Source: Prunella strophiata (lineage: Eukaryota > Chordata > Aves > Passeriformes > Prunellidae). From it: 64,000 nucleotides of DNA. The notes under the pieces were generated by a model. The model saw nothing but the letters and a program-made list of their open reading frames with translations, had not been told where the DNA came from and did not search any database. The stretch is taken from contig JAZBQD010000014.1 of assembly GCA_036583965.1 (NCBI GenBank), forward strand, positions 71,725,586-71,789,585, read 5' to 3'. Every line of letters begins with the position of its first letter. Positions within the stretch are counted from its first letter, which is position 1. Shown here piece after piece: positions 48,825 to 59,121 of this stretch. Both the position numbers and the translations under genes were made by a program.

Positions 48825-49515
48825 ATGGCGGGCCGCGGGAAGCTGATCGCGGTGATGGGCGACGAGGACACGGTGACCGGGTTTCTGCTGGGCGGCATCG
48901 GGGAGCTGGACAAGCACCGGCGGCCCAACTTCCTGGTGGTGGAGAAGGAAACAAGCCTGGCGGAGATCGAGGAGACGTTCCGGTGTGTGGGGGGGGATGG
49001 CGGCCCGGGAGGGCACGGGGCGGCCTGAGGGCGGCCGGGGGTGTCGGATGAGGTTCGGGGTGCCTGAGGCGTCCCTGTGGTGGCCTTGTGAGTCCCTAGT
49101 GGGGTCTCTGAGGGGGATCCAGGCAGGTTCTGGGTCTGGGGGGTCACAGAGTTCCTGGAGAGGAGGGAGAGGGCTGGCAGGAGTCTCGGGTCAGGGTGCC
49201 AGGAGTGTTCAGGGGATCGGGGGCCCAAGCGGCCCGAGGAACGTGTCCCACATCGCTGGGGCGCACGCGGTGGGCGCTCTGTGCCCCTCACTCTCACTTT
49301 TTCCCGTTGGCAGAGGTTTCCTGGCGCGGGAGGACGTGGGCATGATCCTGATCTCGCAGGCGCTGGCGGAGCAGATCCGGCCGGCAGTCGCAGCCCATGC
49401 CCGGGCGCTGCCCGCGGTGCTCGAGATCCCCTCCAAGGACCACCCCTACGACCCGGCCCGGGACTCGGTGCTGCGCCGCGCCCGGGGGCTCTTCGCACCT
49501 GATGAGCTGCGATAG
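48825..49515 (+). CDS. ATP6V1F: V-type proton ATPase subunit F
   Basis: Two exons, 48825-48982 and 49314-49515, encode 119 aa, the same length as the human protein. Exon 1 reads [27 protein letters not shown] and [10 protein letters not shown]. Exon 2 reads [25 protein letters not shown] and ends FAPDELR. Subunit F is part of the central rotor stalk of the cytosolic V1 sector that couples ATP hydrolysis to proton pumping in endosomes, lysosomes and secretory vesicles. The start is fixed by homology and CpG-island context. No clear AATAAA was seen in the 900 bases after the stop. Confidence 0.98.
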
Positions 49516-51520
49516 AGCCCCCCAGGACCCCCCAGCCCCTCCCCACACTCCCCCAACACCCCCCAAACCCCCCTCTAAGCTCCCCCAAACAGTTCCCCCA
49601 GTACCCCCCGTGTGTGCAACCCCCCGTGGCACGCCCAAACTGTCCCCTGTGCCTGTGGCCTCTTTGCACCCAGCCACGGGTGACCAGCGCCCCCAGACAG
49701 TCCCTGGTACCTTCCCAGCACCCCCAAACAGTCCTCCACCACTCCCCCAACTTCTTCCCACTCAACGACCTCTGGTAGCCCTCCGTGGTACCCCAAAACA
49801 GCCCCTGGCACCCCACGGGGTCACAAGCCAGGCCTGGGGGTCTCCACTCCAGGGAAACCCACCCATGGGCCCCCAGCCCACTTGGGGAAGTTGTGCCCCA
49901 TGCCTGGGGGTCCCCACCCCAAGAAGTCCCCAGGCCATCCCAGGGTGCTGCTGGGGGGGTCCCTGGGGTTCCCAGGATGTTCTTCGGGTGCTGGGGGGCT
50001 GTGATTGCCCCCTGGGTCTGAGGGTGACACGGGGAACCTGGCGTGTCTCTGAGGGGGCCTGGGGCTGCCGCAGGGGCCCTGAGGGTGACCCGTGACTATG
50101 TCTCAGCCGTGTCCCGTGATGGGGAAGTGCCACCGCCGTATCCTGCTGAATCCTGCCAGGTCCTGCCTGTGGGCAGGGAGGGACACCACGGGGGAAAAAG
50201 GAACACCCCAAGGACACTGGGAGTTGTCACTGTGACCTTGTCACTCTTTCCCCAGCTCCTCCCCAGCCTCCTCAGCCCCAGCAGAATCTGGGGGGAAGGT
50301 TATTTATTGTCCTCCCCCAGTGCCCAAGTATCATTTGTGTCCCTTGTGTGTCTCCCTGACAGTGTCCCTAACATGTGCTGATACCACTCATTGTCTGCTC
50401 TGCTCTATGGGGTGCTGTGGGGAATGGGGACATGGGGGTGACAGAAATGGGGGGGACATGGGGACGTGGCACAGGGACATGCAGTGGGGCATGGGGACAG
50501 AGACGTGGAGGGTACAGGAGCACCCTGAGATCCCCCCCATAACCCCCACCCTTGGGGGGACAGCAGGGGTGAGCCCCTTGCACCCCACAGGGTCTGAGGG
50601 GCATTGGTCTGAGGGCCTGGGGGCCCCCTTTTTCTGTTCTCACCCTCCATGTCACCATGGCCCCCCCACCTCCTCAGCAGCCCCTGCTGTGCCCCTGCAG
50701 ACAGGGGTGACAGCTGGAGGGGCGTTGAGGGGGAACCCACGTCTCTGGGGGCCTGGGTGGTGGCTGTGCTGGGGACATGCAGTGGGGAGTGGGCAAGGGT
50801 GGGCAACGCTGGACACAGATGTCACAGATGTCCCACACACACACACAGGTGTCTCACACATACCACACACATACACATTTATCACACACAGAACCCCCAG
50901 AACAGTGTGGAGTTAAGCTGGTGATGATCCAGCTTAACTCCAGCCCAGGCAGGGTCTCCTGGAGCAGGTGACACTTGTCCAGGTGGGTTAGGGTGTCTCC
51001 ATGGAGGGACACCCCTCACCCTCCTGGGCAGCTGTCCCACGGCTTGGCCTTTGGATGGACGGAAGTTGTGCCTCATGCTGAGCTCGGACTGTTGAGCTCA
51101 GGGCCTGCCTCCTTGTCCTGTTGCTGGGCACCATGGGGCTGGGTCTAGCACCATCCTTATAACCTGGGGAGGTCTGGGCTTGGTGGGATCCCCCCTCAGA
51201 TATTTGTATGGATTGGTGCAATCCCCTCAGGTGAGGGATTAGTGTGAGCATGTGAGCAGCAGTCCAAAGCTCCATGTGGACTCAGGAGCCCTGGCAGCCC
51301 ATCAGGCACAGAGGGGGACATTGCCAGGAGCAGGGGGAGATCAAAATGGCTCCAGGCAGTGCAGGTGACCCAGAGCATGGTGACTGGGGCAGGCAAATGG
51401 GACGTGGAGCAGCAGGGACATGGCATGGCAGCTCAAGCAGCAGGATTTGTAGGAGGGCACAGCCACCCTCCTGGCTCTTGAGGTGAGCTCCCCTCAGGTG
51501 GGGATGTGTTTTTTTCACTT
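49516..51520. other. Downstream of ATP6V1F, no gene seen
   Basis: The first part, to about 50000, is C-run-rich and may be the ATP6V1F 3' UTR. A CACACA microsatellite lies at 50832-50890 and an inverted repeat at 50908-50942. Around 51197-51225, 'AGATATTTGTATGGATTG' is a short antisense CR1 piece like the one at 53938. No convincing coding region was seen on either strand. Confidence 0.65.
50908..50942. repeat. 14-base perfect inverted repeat with 7-base loop
   Basis: TGGAGTTAAGCTGG (50908-50921), TGATGAT (50922-50928), then CCAGCTTAACTCCA (50929-50942). It sits just after the CA microsatellite and could form a stable hairpin. No transposon was recognised around it. Confidence 0.9.
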
Positions 51521-51529
51521 GTCCAACTT

Positions 51530-53935
51530 GATTAGACCCAGCAGTAGTTCACACACTGACAAAAGCCATTGCTGGCAGGAGTGGGGAGAAGCAGACAGAG
51601 CTCCCCAAGAAACACCAGGCTGCAGGGAGTGTCTGAGCCTACTGTTACTGCTGGAGGACAGTGGAAACAGCACTGCATGTGGTGTGAACAGGTGGAGGAT
51701 CTTACAGAGGAGGTGGGGAGGCTGAGGATTATCAAGGAGTGCCAAGGAGAAACAGACTGGTGGAGTTGCACCCTTCCATCCAGGAGAGAAATGCAGTGTG
51801 TGAAAGCTCAGCAAGAGAGTAGCCCTGACCCTCTTGCCATCAGGCAGGAGGAGAACCTAAAAGCTGGGGAATGGAAACAGGTCCCTGCTTAGGGAGGTAG
51901 GAGAATCCCCTCCTGGCTTCCCTCGCCTTCCCAGGTGCCCTTACAGAACCAATACGAGGTCCTGGATTTTGAGGGTCAGACAGTTTAGAGTGGAGAAGAA
52001 AGTCTACTTGGTGGGTCTCCCAGATCAGTGCAGTCAGTCAGACAGATCACAACTACAGTTATTAAAGAAAGAAGGGTAGTTGTAGTGGGTGATTCACTTC
52101 TGAGGGGTGCTGAGGACCCTGCATGCCAACCAGACCCATCCCACAGGGAAGTCTGCTGCCTCCCTGAGGCCCAGGCAGGGGACATTGCTGAGAGACTCCC
52201 TGCACTAATTCAGCCCACCAGTTGCTGCCCACTGCTCATTGTCCTGATGAGAAAAGTACCAGGGTAACAAAAAAGGACTTCAAGGCACTGGGTTGCCTGG
52301 TTGAAGGGACAAGAGCACAAGGTACAAGAGGTGGTGGTCTTGATTCCTTTGGTAGTAGGGATGAATGCCAAAATGAACAGGAAAACCCATGGTATCAAAA
52401 AGTAGCTTAAAGACTGGTGCCATTGGTGGAATTTTGGGTTTTTTGAACATGAGGTGGTTTGTATAGCACCAGGCTGGAAATGGATGGGGTTCACCTCTAG
52501 AAGAGGCAAAAGGGCTCCAACCTGTGAATTGGCAGGGCTGATTGAGAATGCTTTAAACTAGGTTTGAAGGGAGAGGAGGATGAGAGCACACTCACTAGCA
52601 GTGAAGCTGGGGGCAGCAGGCCAGTGCTGGGGAGAAATTGATAGCACAGCTAAAGTGCATCTACACCAGTGCAGCAGTGTGGACAACACAGGAGGAGCTG
52701 GAGGCCATGGTGCAGCAGCAAAGCTCTGATGTAGTTGCTGTCATGGAACTGTGATGAGATGACTCCATGACTGGAATGCTGCAGTGGATGGGCTCCAAGC
52801 TCTTCAGAAGGGACAGGTGAGGCAGGAGAGGTGGTGTGATGACTCTGTATGTTAGGGAGGGTTTTGGCTGTCTGGAGCTTAGTGACAGTGATGAAAAGAT
52901 CTACTGGTCATGGGTGAGAATCAGGGGGAAGGCTGGCAAGGCAGATATCCTGGTGTGGGTCTGTTCTAGACCACCCAACCAGGATGAAGAGGCAGATGAA
53001 TTATTCTATAAAGTGCTGGCTGATGTTTCGTGGTTGCCAGCCCTTGTTCTTGTGGGAGTCTTTAACCTGCTGGATGTCTGCTGGAAGCAACACAGTGGAG
53101 AAGAGACAGTCTGAGAGGTTCCTCGAATGTGTGGAAGAGAACTTCTGACTCAGTAGCTGAGCTGCCCACCAAGGGTGGGGCCCCACTGGACCTGCTGTTT
53201 GCAGACTGAAAGGGGCTGCTGGAAGATGTGGTGGTTGGAGATGTGCCATCTTGGGCACAGTGACCATGAAATGAAGGAGTTTTCAATCCTTGGTGAAGTA
53301 ACAAGGTACATCAACAAAACCTCTACACTGGACTGTCAGAGGGTGAATTTCAGCCACTTTGGGACACTGATTTGGACAGTCCCTTGGGACTGTCCCCCTG
53401 AACTTGGTATTGAAGAGGCCACACCTAAAGTCCTGTGTCCAGTTCTCAGCCCCTCAGTTCAAGAAGGACATTGAGGGGCTGAAGTGTGTGCAGAGAAGGC
53501 AACATAGCTGGGAAGGGTCTAGAGGGTGAATCCTATGAGGAGCAGCTGAGGGAGCTGGAGAGGCTCAGCCTGGAGAAAAGGAGGCTCAGGGGGAACCTTC
53601 TCACTCTCCAGAACTCCCTGACAGGAGAGCCAAGCCAGGGGAGGCTCAGCCTCCCAGGGAACAAAGGACAGGACAAGAGGGAGCAGCCTCAAGTTATGCC
53701 AGAAGAGGTTCAGCTTGGACTTCAAGAAAAATTTCTTCATGGAAAGGTTGTCAGGCATTGGGAGGGGCTGCCCCATGGAGTCCCAGTCCCTGGAGGTGTC
53801 CAAAGAACAACTGAACGTAGCACTCGGTGGTCTGGTCTGATTGACAGGTGGAGATCAGGCATGGGTTGGACTCAATGGTCTAGGAGGGCTTTTCCACTGT
53901 AATTGATTCTGTGGTTCTGTGTGATTCTGTGATTT
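51530..53935 (+). mobile_element. Decayed, internally deleted CR1 LINE
   Basis: The order of parts fits one sense-strand CR1. An ORF1-like segment has a coiled-coil stretch (about 51690-51790, LTEEVGRLR-type) and an SGNH-esterase start GDSLLRG (52088-52108). It is followed by the APE-type endonuclease of ORF2 (52640-53380; VREGF, SRPPNQDEEAD and GHSDHEM at about 53258). After a deletion that removes the reverse transcriptase come the CR1 3' part (53405-53935; 'GAGGAGCAGCTGAGGGAGCT', 'AGAGGTTCAGCTTGGACTTC') and the ATTCTGTG tail. Stops and frameshifts mean it cannot move. Confidence 0.85.
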
Positions 53936-54175
53936 GAGATATTTGTATGGATTGATGGAATCCACTCTCAGCCTTCTCCAGACTAACCAGGCCAAGCTCC
54001 TGCAGTCTTTCTTCATCAACAGACATGCTCCAGACCCTGAATCATCTTTGTGGCCTCCTTGACCCTCTCTAGCAGATCCTTGTCTTTCCTGAGTTGTGGA
54101 GCTGAGAACAGCCTCACGTGGGCAGAGCAGAGGGGCAGGATCATCCCCCTGCCCTGCTGGCCACACTCTGTCCAA
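53936..54175 (-). mobile_element. CR1 fragment, antisense
   Basis: On the - strand the sequence reads 'CAGGAGCTTGGCCTGGTTAG', 'TCTGGAGAAGGCTGAGAGTG' and 'CCATACAAATATCT', plus the '...GGCAGGGGGATGATCCTGCC' block, all typical of a CR1 3' region. It abuts the tail of the sense-strand element directly. Confidence 0.75.
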
Positions 54176-54189
54176 CACCCCTGTGATGT

Positions 54190-54600
54190 CCCACCCAAAG
54201 GGGAAGGGAGAACCTGGGATCACAGATGTGCAGGAAGAATTTAATATCTTCGTTAATGACAAGGATGAAGGGAGGGAGTGCACCCTCAGCAGGTTGCAGG
54301 TGACACCAAGCTGAGTGGGGCAGGTTGCCCCCTGAGGGACCTGGACAGGCCCAAGTGGTGGCCTGTGGGAACCTCATGAGGTTTGACAAAACCAAGTGCA
54401 GATGCTGTGCCTGCGGCAACCTTTGGAATCCATCCAGGCTTGGAATGAACAGATGGAGGAGCCCTGGGAGGACTTGGGAGTGCTGGTGGATGGGGGGCTG
54501 GACATGACCCAGCCCAGAACCCTCCTGTCCTGGGCTCATCCCATAGCATGGGCAGCAGAGGGTTCTCTTGGATTGTGCTGTGTGAGGGAGATCAGGCATG
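54190..54600 (+). mobile_element. CR1 ORF2 reverse-transcriptase fragment
   Basis: With frameshifts repaired by eye, the segment matches the C-terminal half of CR1 ORF2: a DKDEG...CTLS stretch, the palm motif FAGDTKL (family FADDTKL) at about 54294-54314, an MRFDKTKCR stretch, and DLGVLVDGGLDMTQ near 54472-54513. At least one single-base loss breaks the frame, and the second catalytic Asp pair position is changed (D to G). Confidence 0.75.
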
Positions 54601-54639
54601 CTGACCGCCTTCTATCCAGAGAGCAGCAACTGTATTTTC

Positions 54640-54885
54640 TCCTATAATTTCATATTGTTATCTTTTTACCCTCAGCCATTCTCCCACAAAATACTTCAAG
54701 AAATTACGGAGGAAAAAATGTAAACTTTCATTTCTCAAGGTATTTAATCAAAGTCAGATGCCTTTCTGAAATGGATGTAAATAAACATATGTAAAAGGTG
54801 AATGCAGGTGAACTAACAGAGCACTGCTGTTTTACAGTAAGGATCACCACATTAAAAATATTCAATCAGGGTGGGAAGAAGGGTT
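54640..54885. other. AT-richer unique stretch between CR1 copies
   Basis: No gene or repeat was recognised. The composition is clearly more A+T-rich than the flanks (for example AAATAAACATATGTAAAAGG near 54778). A possible AATAAA-type word at 54779-54784 has no obvious gene upstream. Confidence 0.5.
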
Positions 54886-54889
54886 GGCA

Positions 54890-55297
54890 GGCTGAGAGAG
54901 TTATGGCTGGTGGGCTTGGAGAACAGAAGGTTACAGGGAGACTTTGGTGCCCCTTCCAGTACTTAAAGGGGGCTTAGAAAAAGGCTGGAGGGGTACATTG
55001 GACAAGAGCATGTAGTGATAGGACACAAGAAAAATGGCCTTAAGCTGAAGGTGGGCAGATTTAGATTAGGTGTTAAGAAGGAATTTCTGACTGTGAGGGT
55101 GGGCAGGCCCTGGCACAGGGTGCCCAGAGCAGCTGTGGCTGCCCCTGGATCCCTGGCAGTGCCCAAGGCCAGGCTGGATGGGGCTTGGAGCAACCTGGAA
55201 TAGTGGAAGGTGTCCCTGCCCATGGCAGGGGTGGCACTGGGTGGGTATTAAAGTCCCTTCCACCCAGACCATTCCATGTCTCTATGACTCTGTGCTG
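54890..55297 (+). mobile_element. CR1 LINE 3' end
   Basis: The 3' landmarks are clear: 'GGACAAGAGCATGTAGTGAT', 'TTAGATTAGGTGTTAAGAAG', 'CCTGGCACAGGGTGCCCAGA', 'AAGGCCAGGCTGGATGGGGC', 'AACCTGGAATAGTGGAAGGT' and 'CCATTCCATGTCTCTATGAC'. It ends about 155 bases before the protease start codon and may supply its 5' flank. Confidence 0.92.
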
Positions 55298-55452
55298 CCC
55301 CTCCCTGCCATGCCCAGCACTCAGAACCAGCCCCTCTGTGACAGCGGCCCTGGCCCAGACACTGTGAGCACCACGAAGGCTGTGGGTGCTGTGGCGGTGG
55401 CCGCACTGGAGGTGACAGCTCTGCTCTGGCTCTGCCACCTGCGCTGGCACCG

Positions 55453-57777
55453 ATGGCTCTTCCGTGGCTGCTCATTCTGCTGGCCCTGGCCTGGCCCGTG
55501 GGAGGCAGCTGGGACACCTGCAGGTCAGTGGTCCCAGGCTCTGGGAGGGAGCTGGAGGAATACTTGGGGACTTCCCTGGCAGAACTGTGGGGAAAGATGC
55601 CCCTCGGGGTTCTCTGGCCCTGCTGCTGCTCAGCACCAGGTGGGACTTTCAGCAGAGCAGCAGCAGTCACCGAGCAGGGCAGTGATGGCTTTGTGCTTCC
55701 AGAGGGACCTGCGGGCTCCGGCCCATGGCCTCTGACCACAGCTCTGCAGTTCTCGACTATGACTCTGTGGCTTCTGCTGATGACACGTCCCGTGCTGTGG
55801 GTGGCACCAGTGTCCAGCCAGGGGCCTGGCCTGGCATTGTCAGCATCCAGGCCACCTGGACGAACGGCACGTGGCACATGTGCTCAGGTGTCCTCCTCAG
55901 CTCCCAGTGGGTCCTCACAGTCGCACACTGCTTCGCCAGGTCCGGGTAAGAAACAGCAGGGACAGAGATGTCCCCAGAGCACGGGCAGGTGCCCAGCTCA
56001 CAGCACCACGTGCCACTTCCCTGTCCATCTGGGGAAGCAGAAGGCTGGGAAATGCTGGGCTGCTGCAGCCCGTGGCTCTGCTCCCTGTCACCCCTCTGTC
56101 CATCTGCTCCCCAGGGGCTACTCTGCGTGGGAGGTGGTGATAGGGGCCATAGATCTGACTCAGATGGGCCCCGAGGCTGAGGTGAGACGCATCCAGAGGC
56201 TCCTGTTGCACCAGCACTACGTGGCTGCCACGGCCAGGAATGACATCGCCCTGGTGGAGCTGGACCAGCCCGTGGAGTGCAGCGACTACATCCAGCTGGG
56301 CTGCGTGCCCGACGCCTCGCTCAGGGTCTCGGAGCTGAAATCCTGCTACATCGCCGGCTGGAACTTTGCCAGAGGTGAGTTCCCCAACAGGATGTGTGCT
56401 CCGAGGGCGAGCTGGGCACCCCGGGGACACGGACTGGGCACAGACAGAGTCCGGCCGCAGGACGTCAGCAGGGCCGGGCTCAGAGCAGCCCGGGCTGGGG
56501 GAAGGAGTCCATTCCTGGGGAGAGGGCATGGTGGTGGAATTGGATAAGCTTTAAGGTCCCTTCCCACCCAAACAATTCCATAACTCTATGAAGCCTCTGG
56601 AAAAATGGGTCTGGCCCCTTCCCCAGGCCAACATCAGGGACACAACTGGACAACATCTCTCTGTGGGGAAGGGACAGGGACACAACTGGACAACATTGCT
56701 CCATGGGGAAGGGACAGGGACACAGCTGGACAACATCGCTCCGTGGGGAAGGGACAGGGACACAGCTGGACAACATCGCTCCATGGGGAAGTGACAGGGA
56801 CACAGCTGGACAACATCACTCAATGGGGAAGGGACAGGGACACAGCTGGACAACATCACTCCATGGGGAAGGGACAGGAACATAGCTGGACAACATCGCT
56901 CCGTGGGGAAGGGACAGGGACACAGCTGGACAACATTGCTCTGTGGGGAAGGGACAGGGACACAGCTGGACAACATCGCTCCGTGGGGAAGGGACAGAGC
57001 CAGGCCCGGGAAGGAGGTTCACCCCAGGCAGGGGAGGGGATGGGTACCGAGCTGCTGGGGGCTCATTTCCTTCTGTGCCCACAGCTCAGGGAACAGGCAT
57101 GGTGCTGCAGGAGTCCAAGGTCCACCTCATGGACACAGAGCTCTGCAACAGCAGCCCATGGTATGCAGGGGCTGTTCATGCTGACAACCTGTGTGCTGGG
57201 TACCCACAGGGTGGCATTGACACCTGCCAGGTAGGAGCGTGTGATGAGTCCCTGAGCCCCAGCAGCGCAGGGACCCCCTCATCCCCCCCACACAGCCCAG
57301 CCTGTCCCCTGTCCACCCCTCCCTTCCCCACGGCAGCCCCCCACAGTCCCTGACCCCTCTCTCCTGGCACAGGGGGACAGCGGGGGTCCCCTCGTCTGCA
57401 AGGACAATGAAGCTGACTACTACTGGCTGGTGGGATTGAACAGCTGGGGAAGAGGCTGTGACAGAGCCAGGCACCCCGGGATCTACACCTCCACTCAGCA
57501 CTTCTACAACTGGATCCTGCTCCAGACGGGCTTGAGCCCAGCAGAAAGAGCTGGTCCAGCACCGGAGGCAGTTGTCACCTCGCCCCCTGAGGAGGAGCCT
57601 GAGGAGGAGCCTGAAGAACCAGAGGAACACATCAACTTGACCCCCGAGTACAGCCAGAGACCAGCAGTGACATCCTCGGGCACGTCACTGCCCATGGCAT
57701 TCCCACACCAGATCCTGGTGCAATTCTGGAATCTGCTGCAGGAATTCCTGCAGTTTCAGAAGGACAAAAAAGCCTGA
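55453..57777 (+). CDS. Acrosin-like trypsin-family serine protease
   Basis: Five exons, 55453-55523, 55703-55945, 56115-56374, 57085-57230 and 57373-57777, total 1,125 nt, or 374 aa, with an intact phase chain. The signal peptide is [20 protein letters not shown] light chain with Cys27 precedes the activation site R54|AVGG, where most family members have IVGG/VVGG. The catalytic triad is complete: H99 (VAHC), D148 (NDIALVEL) and S243 (GDSGGPL). D237, six residues before the serine, predicts trypsin-like Arg/Lys cleavage. Blocks such as [25 protein letters not shown] and HPGIYTS match acrosin best. The C-terminal tail of about 85 aa is acidic (repeated PEEE) rather than the proline-rich tail of mammalian acrosin. 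Acrosin acts in the sperm acrosome. ACR next to RABL2 supports the assignment, but birds have several acrosin-like genes, so exact orthology is open. Confidence 0.92.
56515..56595 (+). mobile_element. CR1 3' terminal snippet in protease intron 3
   Basis: 'TTTAAGGTCCCTTCCCACCC', 'AAACAATTCCATAACTCTAT' and GAAG form the final bases of a CR1. No other part of the element is present. Confidence 0.75.
56641..57000. repeat. Nine exact-length 40-base tandem repeats
   Basis: Nine consecutive units of exactly 40 bases run from 56641 to 57000. Each begins CACAGCTGGACAACATCGCT and ends CCATGGGGAAGGGACAGGGA. Units differ at only a few positions (CACAAC/CACAGC, ATTGCT/ATCACT, CCGTGG/CAATGG). The high identity makes a polymorphic VNTR likely. 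It lies in the intron between protease exons 3 and 4. Confidence 0.97.
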
Positions 57778-57925
57778 GCAGCAGCAGGATGAGCAGGATC
57801 CAGGGCTACAGTGGATCACGGCAGTTCCTGCTGGGCCAAAGGTAGCCTTGGGGCCAGAGGCTTCTCTGTCCTGCCCATGCTGCTGCACTGCGGCCACAGC
57901 AATGCTGACGTGACTGAGGTGTTGA

Positions 57926-57931
57926 AGTAAA
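57926..57931 (+). terminator. Probable protease polyadenylation signal AGTAAA
   Basis: AGTAAA, a common variant signal, lies 149 bases after the stop codon and is followed by a TTTCTGTGTT stretch. No canonical AATAAA is closer. Confidence 0.5.
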
Positions 57932-58037
57932 GTTTCTGTGTTCACCATTAACCATGTTTTCAGCCCTGCTCAGTGCACCCGCAGGCTCACAGAGTCCCTG
58001 CTCTGTCTGTCCATCTGCTGTGCTGTTCACATTCATT

Positions 58038-58414
58038 CTTCAGCCTGGAGAGGGCTCCAGGGAAACCTCAGTGCCCCTTGCAGTGCCTGAAGCAGGTTAT
58101 AATAGTGGGGGAGAGCAGCTTTTTGCATGGGCAGGGCATGATAGGACAAGGAGGAATGGATTAAATCTAGAGGAGGGGAGATTGGGATGAGGTGCTGGGA
58201 AGGAGTTTTTACTCAGGGGGTAGATGAGGCCCTGGCACAGGGTACTTAGAGAAGATGTGGCTGCCCCTAGATCCCTGGAAGTGTCTAAGGCTAGGCTGGA
58301 CAGGACTTGGAGCAACCTGAGATAGTGGAAGGTGTCCCTGTCCATGGCAGAGGTGACATGAGGTGACCTTTAAGGTCCCTTTTAAACCAAACCATTCCAT
58401 GATTCCATGACTGT
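58038..58414 (+). mobile_element. CR1 LINE 3' end
   Basis: 'GGACAAGGAGGAATGGATTA', 'GGGAGATTGGGATGAGGTGC', 'CCCTGGCACAGGGTACTTAG', 'TAGTGGAAGGTGTCCCTGTC' and 'CCATTCCATGATTCCATGAC' are in CR1 order. It lies between the protease 3' end and the RABL2 stop. Confidence 0.92.
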
Positions 58415-59121
58415 CTTAGAGTGTGTGCGTATCCAGCTCTCTGGAATGCAGCATCTTGTGCACACACAGACAAGAGCCATGGCCACATCCCACAAGCTGG
58501 GACAGAATCAGCCCCTGGGTGTGAGCCCACCTGTGTCAGCTGTACGGACCTGGAAGGAGAAACCTCCAGTGCTCAGCAGCCCCTGGGATCTGGCTGTTCT
58601 GGGGCAGAATGGAGACAGCAGCCCAGGGATGGGCAGCAGAGGTCATGGGTGGACTGAGGCAGCACTGGCTCAGATGGGAGCAGGCTGGGCTGGCCTGTGG
58701 CCTTAAACCACCTGGGACCTGCCTCCTTACAGCAGCAGTGCAGGGAGGATGCCATCTCACAGCTTTGTAAAAAATATCCTTTAGTGTTTGCTTTCTGCAG
58801 CAGGTACCACTACAGCACCTGTGCAGGATCCCTCCTGCAGGTCCAGGATGGCTCACTTCTCCTAGGCAGCTCTGTCCTGAAGGAGCAGTAGGGATGAGCC
58901 ACTATCCATGTGGAATCACATGGATTCTCCCATCCCTCTCCTGAGCGAAATGTGCAGCAGCGAGGGCTGAGCCAATGAAGATCCTGACAGGTAGGCTCTC
59001 ACAAGAAGGGAAGAGGCCCAGCTGCCCATCACCACAGCTCTAGGGCATGAGAAGCATCACTGTCCTCCGTGCAGGTGCCAGAAGTCCAGAGCCAAGGGGA
59101 AAACAGGCTCAGGGTCCAGGC
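58415..59121. other. Protease-RABL2 convergent intergenic region
   Basis: No gene or strong repeat was seen in this 700-base stretch. The part nearest 59121 is likely RABL2 3' UTR (- strand), but no clear AATAAA on that strand was found. Confidence 0.5.

Noticed and set aside
47348..49816. 822-codon open frame on the - strand
   Set aside because: It runs antisense through the FLNC last exon, a GGGGTCC repeat, the CpG island and ATP6V1F. Its Pro/Gly/Arg-rich product matches nothing and stems from stop-poor GC-rich DNA.
52028..52267. Hypothetical gene with GDSL esterase motif
   Set aside because: It is the decayed ORF1 of a CR1 LINE and lies in the expected order before ORF2 endonuclease and CR1 3' sequence.
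53486..53902. 138-codon + strand ORF after the protease upstream region
   Set aside because: It lies entirely in the CR1 3' end, which gives similar open frames in many genomic copies.
56641..57000. CRISPR-like array of regular 40-base units
   Set aside because: The whole 40-base unit repeats without variable spacers, and the context is a vertebrate intron. It is a VNTR.
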